This document shows, piece after piece, positions 59,596 to 64,000 of a DNA stretch of 64,000 nucleotides (position 1 is the first letter of the stretch; the number at the start of each line of letters is the position of its first letter). The position numbers and the translations under genes were made by a program. Source of the DNA: Topomyia yanbarensis (taxonomy: Eukaryota > Arthropoda > Insecta > Diptera > Culicidae); NCBI RefSeq assembly GCF_030247195.1, contig NC_080670.1, positions 215,066,546-215,130,545 on the forward strand, read 5' to 3'. The notes under the pieces are model-generated. The model was given only the letters and a program-made list of their open reading frames with translations. It was not told the origin of the DNA and did no database searches.

Positions 59596-59868
59596 AAAAC
59601 CTTTCACACTTCGTGGGTTGATCTACAACGTCCACCATCCCCAATCCCCACTCTGTTTGTGCTCCTTCCTTATCCGTTCGACAGCAACACAAAGTGCTTC
59701 TTCCACCTGACGACCACTCCTGTATGTTAGTTTTTACAAAACCCAAAAGTTCTATTTGAACGAAATTTTATGGAAATTAAATAGACAAATGCATATTTTT
59801 TGACATTACTGTCAGCAACATTCTTCTAGGTCTCAAGAGAAAATGTATCTTTATAGATTCTAACATTT

Positions 59869-60950
59869 TTTGCCTTTCTCAATAGAAAGGTATTGCAATT
59901 GCTCTGAAAACCGACTTTTTAACGGAGACCCGGAGGGCCGAGTGACATGTACCATTCGATTCAGCTCGACGAGTTCGGCAAATGTCTGTGTGTGTATGTA
60001 TGTGTGTATGTATGTATGTGTGTGTATGTGACCAAAAATGTCACTCATTTTTCTCAGAGATGGCTGAACCGATTTTGACAAACTTAGTCTCAAATGAAAG
60101 GTGCAACCTTCCCATAGGCTGCTATTAAATTTCTAATGGATCCGACTTCCGGTTTCGGAATTACAGAGTGATAAGTACGATCACGCAGAAAATGTCGATT
60201 TTAATAAATTCTGCAATGAATGCATAATGGTGAAAATTTTTCCAAAATGTGACCACAACCACTGCTTCGATTTGTAGTACTAGGTCACTAACAGCCATAC
60301 AAAATCTCTTTGGTCACATTGGCCACCATCATCGGTTCCGGAAGCCCCGGCGGAAGTATCCAAATTCAGAATAAGTCACATCGGTTTCTCGGAGATGGCT
60401 GGACCGAATCAACCAAACTTATTCTCAAATGAAAGATGTTGCATCCCCGTAAATGGCTATTAAATTTTATCCCGATCCGACTACCGGTTCCGGAGTTACG
60501 GGTTGTGGCATGGCAAATTGTGATTCAAACCGATACTGCGATGAAAGCAAAAAAGGTAAAAATTTCGCTAAAATGTCTCTCAAACAACTTAAATTTGCAG
60601 TTCTAAGTCACCGACGGCCAAACAAACTTTCGTTGACTACATTGACCACTATAGATGGTTCCGGAAGTGCCCGGGAAAAGCGGTCATTTTTCAAAACTAT
60701 CAAACTCATATCAGTTTCCCGGAAATGGTTGGGCCGATTATAACGAACTTAGTCCCAAATGATAGCTGTATTATCCCTACAGATGTCTATAAAATCGCAC
60801 GGATCGCTTATATGGTTCCGGAAATATAGACTGAACCGTCCGGTCACATATGAATTTCCCATATAAGCCGGAACTCAATTTTTTTTTCAAGGGAGACCTA
60901 ATAATTTCAGAAATCTAATTCGTATTTTTGATGCCAAACATCTTTAAAAT
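59869..60950. repeat. extra module of the inverted-repeat family
   Basis: It begins TTGCCTTTCTCAATAGAAAGG, followed by GGAGACCCGGAGGGCCGAGT, a TG/GTAT microsatellite (59984-60030), GAGATGGCTGAACCGATTTT, and several repeats of the CCGACTTCCGGTTCCGGA-type phrase. The order is the same as in the right arm but it is clearly more diverged. Confidence 0.8.
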
Positions 60951-61032
60951 GCATGAAACTTCGAGATTTTATGTTACCTCGAATTTTTTTTTATAAAAAT
61001 CGACTTTTTGGGACTTTGCAAATTTCGCACCT

Positions 61033-63396
61033 TTTTGCCTTTCTCATATAAAGAAAGGCTATGCAATCACTGTAAAAATCGACTTTTTAACCGAGGCCCG
61101 GAGGACCGAGTGTCATACACCATTCGATTCAGTTCGTCGAGATCGGCAAATGTCTGTGTGTGTGTATGTATGTGTGTGTGTATGTGTGTGTGTATGTGTG
61201 TGTGTGTCATTTAAACTCACACAATTTTCTCAGAGATGGCTGAACCGATTTTCGCAAACTTAGTTTCATCTGAAAGGTATAACGCTCCCATAAGCTGCTA
61301 TTGAATTTTTAGTTGATCGGACTTCCGGTTCCGGAGTTACGGGTTGAAGAGTGCGGTCACACAGCAAATTCCCATATAAACTGGTACCACCATGATGTTC
61401 AAATGATGTAAAACATATTAAAATTGATGTAACATTACTCTAGTTTGCGGGTCTGGATCACTAATGATCAATCAAAGTAGCTTTGACCACATTGGCCACC
61501 TATGACGGTTCATGACGCCCCCGGGGAACCCGCCAAGTTCCTAAGCTAATATCACACCCATTCCCCAACGAATTCTCTACCGATGTTTACAAACTTGATT
61601 TCAAATGAAAGATACAGTAATGCCATTGACTGCTGCTGAATTTCATTCGGTTCTGACTCTTGCTTCCGGAGTTACAGGGGTGTTAGTAAGGATACACTGG
61701 AATTTCCCATATAAATCGGTACAATCGTAATACCTCAGAGGCTAAAAACTATTGAAATGGTCACCAAATTACTTCTAACCGCAGATCTAGATCACTGATT
61801 GCCAATCAAACATTCTTTGAATATATTGTCCACTATCGACGATTCCGGAAGTCCGGAATTCCGCGCATATTCCACAATTAAAGTCACATCGGTTCATCGG
61901 TGCTGACTGAACCGATTTTCTCAAACCAAGTCTCAAATGGTAGGCAAAATATGCAGTTGAGTATTGCGTCGCCGCCCTTCCCCGCCCCCCCCCCCCCGCC
62001 TTGCCCTTACACGTCCCTCCTTCATCACTCCCCTCCTCTTGGACCACCCTCAGGCCCGCATATCTTTCATCCATCCCGTATACCGAAATAAGATGAAGGA
62101 TTTCTCACGCATCCTCCACTCCCACTCTACTAACCCCCCATTCCCTACACGTTCAAACCCATTCCACCAACCTTTCCAAATTATAATCACATGAAGATAA
62201 CATTGAACTCATGCTTATTAAGCTAATTAAATATTATTCTTTTGCCTTTCTCATATAGAAAGGTTATGCAATTGCTTCAAAAACCGATTTACTAACCGAG
62301 GCCCGGAGGGCCGAGTCTCATATAACATTCGACTCAATTCGCCGAGATCGCAAAATATCTGTGTGTATGTATGTGTGTATGTATGTATGTATGTATGTAT
62401 GTATGTATGTATGTATGTATGTATGTATGTATGTATGTGTGTATGTATGTATGTATGTATGTATGTATGTATGTATGTATGTATGTATGTATGTATGTAT
62501 GTATGTATGTATGTATGTATGTATGTATGTATGTATGTATGTATGTATGTATGTATGTATGTATGTATGTGTGTATGTGCGGATTTGTTAACAAAATGTC
62601 CACATCGGTTTCTTGGAGATGGCTGAACCGATTTTTACTAACTAAGATTCAAATGAAAGGTATAATATTCCCATAGGTTGCTATTGAATTTCATTTTCAA
62701 CCGACATCTTGTTCCGGATTACGAGTTGAAGAGTATGGTTACAAAACAAAATTTGTTGATTTGTCCACATCGGTTTCTCGGAATTTTCTGAACCGATTTT
62801 GACAAACTTGATTTTAAATGAAAGGTCCATCAGCTGCTGTTGAATTTTGTGTGGATCCGAGTTCTGGTTCCTGAATTACAGGGTGATACGTACGATCACG
62901 CAGCAAACCCCGATTCTAACGAATTCTGCGATCAATGTAAAAAGGTGAATTTTTTCCAAAATGTAAACACAACTGTTGAATTTGTAGATCTACGTCACCA
63001 ACAGTCATTCAAAGTCTCTTTGGCCACACTGGCCACCATCGACGGATCCGAAAGCATCCAAATTCAGAATAACGGTTATATTGGTTTTTCGAAAATGGCT
63101 AGAACGATTTGATCAACTTAGTCTCAAATGAAAGGTGTTGCGTCCCCGGAAACTGATATTAAATTCCTTCTCCATCCGACTTCCAGCTCCGGAGTTACGG
63201 GTTGTGGAGTGCGATCACACAGAAAACTCCGATTCAAACCGATACCTCGATGAATGCAAAAAGGTGCTCTTACCAAGTGTAATAAGAATGAAAGACATTT
63301 CCATAATGTTATATTGTACGAACCAGTTATTAAATCATAGTTTGGAGAAATGAGAAAGGCACAATTGCACCTATAGGTGAATTAAAACAGGTTTTT
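61033..63396. repeat. giant inverted repeat, right arm (2364 bp)
   Basis: It mirrors 56223-58587. Sample differences are small: an extra GTGT interruption in the microsatellite near 62437, CCGCAGATCTAG against the left-arm CACATATAGATC near 61780, and a few single bases. Near-equality of length, including the microsatellite, argues for a recent copying event or ongoing conversion between arms, provided the assembly is right. Confidence 0.93.
62358..62576. repeat. TATG tetranucleotide microsatellite
   Basis: Near-perfect (GTAT)n within the right arm, complementary to the (CATA)n of the left arm. Confidence 0.97.
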
Positions 63397-63840
63397 TCAA
63401 TTTAATATTGATGTTTTTTCTTTTACAAAGTTTTAGAACTCGAAGAATGATTAGTTTTCTTGTGTATAGTTGTCATGTCGTGTATAATAAAAATGTAATA
63501 TATACATTTGGAAGCTTATAATGAATATAAACAACGTGTTCATGATTGAGAAAGGCGCAATTGCACCGCTAAGTGGATTAAAACAGTTTTCGTGTACCCC
63601 TTTCACTGAATATGTCCGTTTTCCCAAAGGCGTTAGTATAAAGGTATCCAGCCTTTTACATGCCATAATGGCGGTCCAAATTGTTCAGTTCATAATACGT
63701 TTAATTGCCCTTTTTGATACGTAAAGAGTGTGTAGTCTTACGTAAAGAGTGTGTAGTCTTTGCTTTGGTATCAAAGACGGATTCGAATTGGCTCGAGAAG
63801 TAGACTTTTTTGACTTTTCGTTGCGTAACTGTTCTCTATA
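63397..63840. other. unassigned DNA near the window end
   Basis: No gene. GAGAAAGGCGCAATTGCACC at 63549-63568 echoes the outer end of the giant repeat (GAGAAAGGCACAATTGCACC at 63351), so a further fragment of that family is present. A 21-bp direct repeat (ACGTAAAGAGTGTGTAGTCTT, shared minus one end base) lies at 63718-63760. Confidence 0.4.
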
Positions 63841-63859
63841 AACTCTCGACAAACATATA

Positions 63860-64000
63860 ATTACAGCGTAAAAGCCAACTGTCAAAACTCTCTTTATAGG
63901 GAAATTCCGGACTAACCGTTTCTGGCCAAACACAGTTCGCAGCACTAAATGTAAGAGAAAACTTTTCTCTTTTGTTTACTATCAGAATCTGTGATTGGCA
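63860..64000. mobile_element. MITE copy related to 37099-37292, cut by the window edge
   Basis: It shares AACTGTCAAAACTCTCTTTATAG-like arm sequence, ACTAACCGTTTCTGGCC and the symmetrical centre AAGAGAAAACTTTTCTCTTTTG followed by TTTACT with the element at 37099-37292. The right arm runs beyond position 64000. Confidence 0.6.

Larger units (their letters stand above)
58588..61032. other. spacer of the giant inverted repeat
   Basis: The 2.4-kb spacer holds AT-rich unique DNA (58.6-59.15 kb), a LINE tail fragment (59240-59595) and one more module of the repeat family (about 59869-60950) in the orientation of the right arm. Confidence 0.8.

Noticed and set aside
56223..63396. CRISPR-like spaced repeats
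   Set aside because: The repeats are long, mirrored and diverged with no regular spacers, and the genome is animal.

Overview
The window looks like a culicine mosquito (Aedes/Culex-like) nuclear genome segment. This is inferred from dense nested non-LTR, BEL and copia remnants, many TA-flanked MITEs, short AT-rich introns, and the fly/mosquito-type proteins that are present. Roughly 90% is non-coding or transposon-derived. No tRNA, rRNA, operon or CRISPR is visible.

Only two host genes can be supported, both on the minus strand. One is a caskin-type tandem-SAM adaptor (coding exon 38732-40903), recognised from two adjacent SAM domains and a caskin-like C-terminal tail. The other is a five-exon gene (43628-55324) whose splice phases close exactly into 957 codons plus stop. 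I do not recognise its family. Its third intron (about 8.6 kb) holds a long degenerate antisense LINE, a second LINE ORF1 fragment and two smaller insertions.

Layout: 1-5 kb, A-rich non-coding DNA and a small MITE. 5-8.6 kb, Jockey-like, BEL and RTE remnants. 8.7-11.2 kb, T-rich DNA with a diverged duplication, one copy carrying a long hairpin. 11.68-13.25 kb, a 1.58-kb TA-flanked inverted-repeat element. 13.7-17.5 kb, two abutting pieces of Loa/Jockey-like LINEs. 18.9-19.9 kb, a GGTACC/TACCGG-rich inverted-repeat element. 21.03-21.24 kb, a palindromic MITE. 21.3-24.8 kb, unassigned non-coding DNA. 25.12-25.37 kb, a pentanucleotide satellite. 26.9-28.6 kb, a minus-strand LINE. 28.6-35.4 kb, a three-level nest: a copia element split by an RTE LINE (about 12-bp target duplication), itself split by a 3.1-kb block. 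35.5-38.7 kb, two MITEs. 38.7-55.3 kb, the host genes. 56.2-63.4 kb, a giant inverted repeat (arms about 2.36 kb each, spacer about 2.4 kb) built from a mosquito-type repeat. The window ends inside another MITE copy.

The most unusual content is the 3.1-kb block in the nest. It is a tandem array of decayed histone H3 genes that still carry TATA-type promoter segments and four copies of the replication-dependent histone mRNA 3' stem-loop. The giant inverted repeat, which could fold into a long dsRNA if transcribed, is the second signal worth following.
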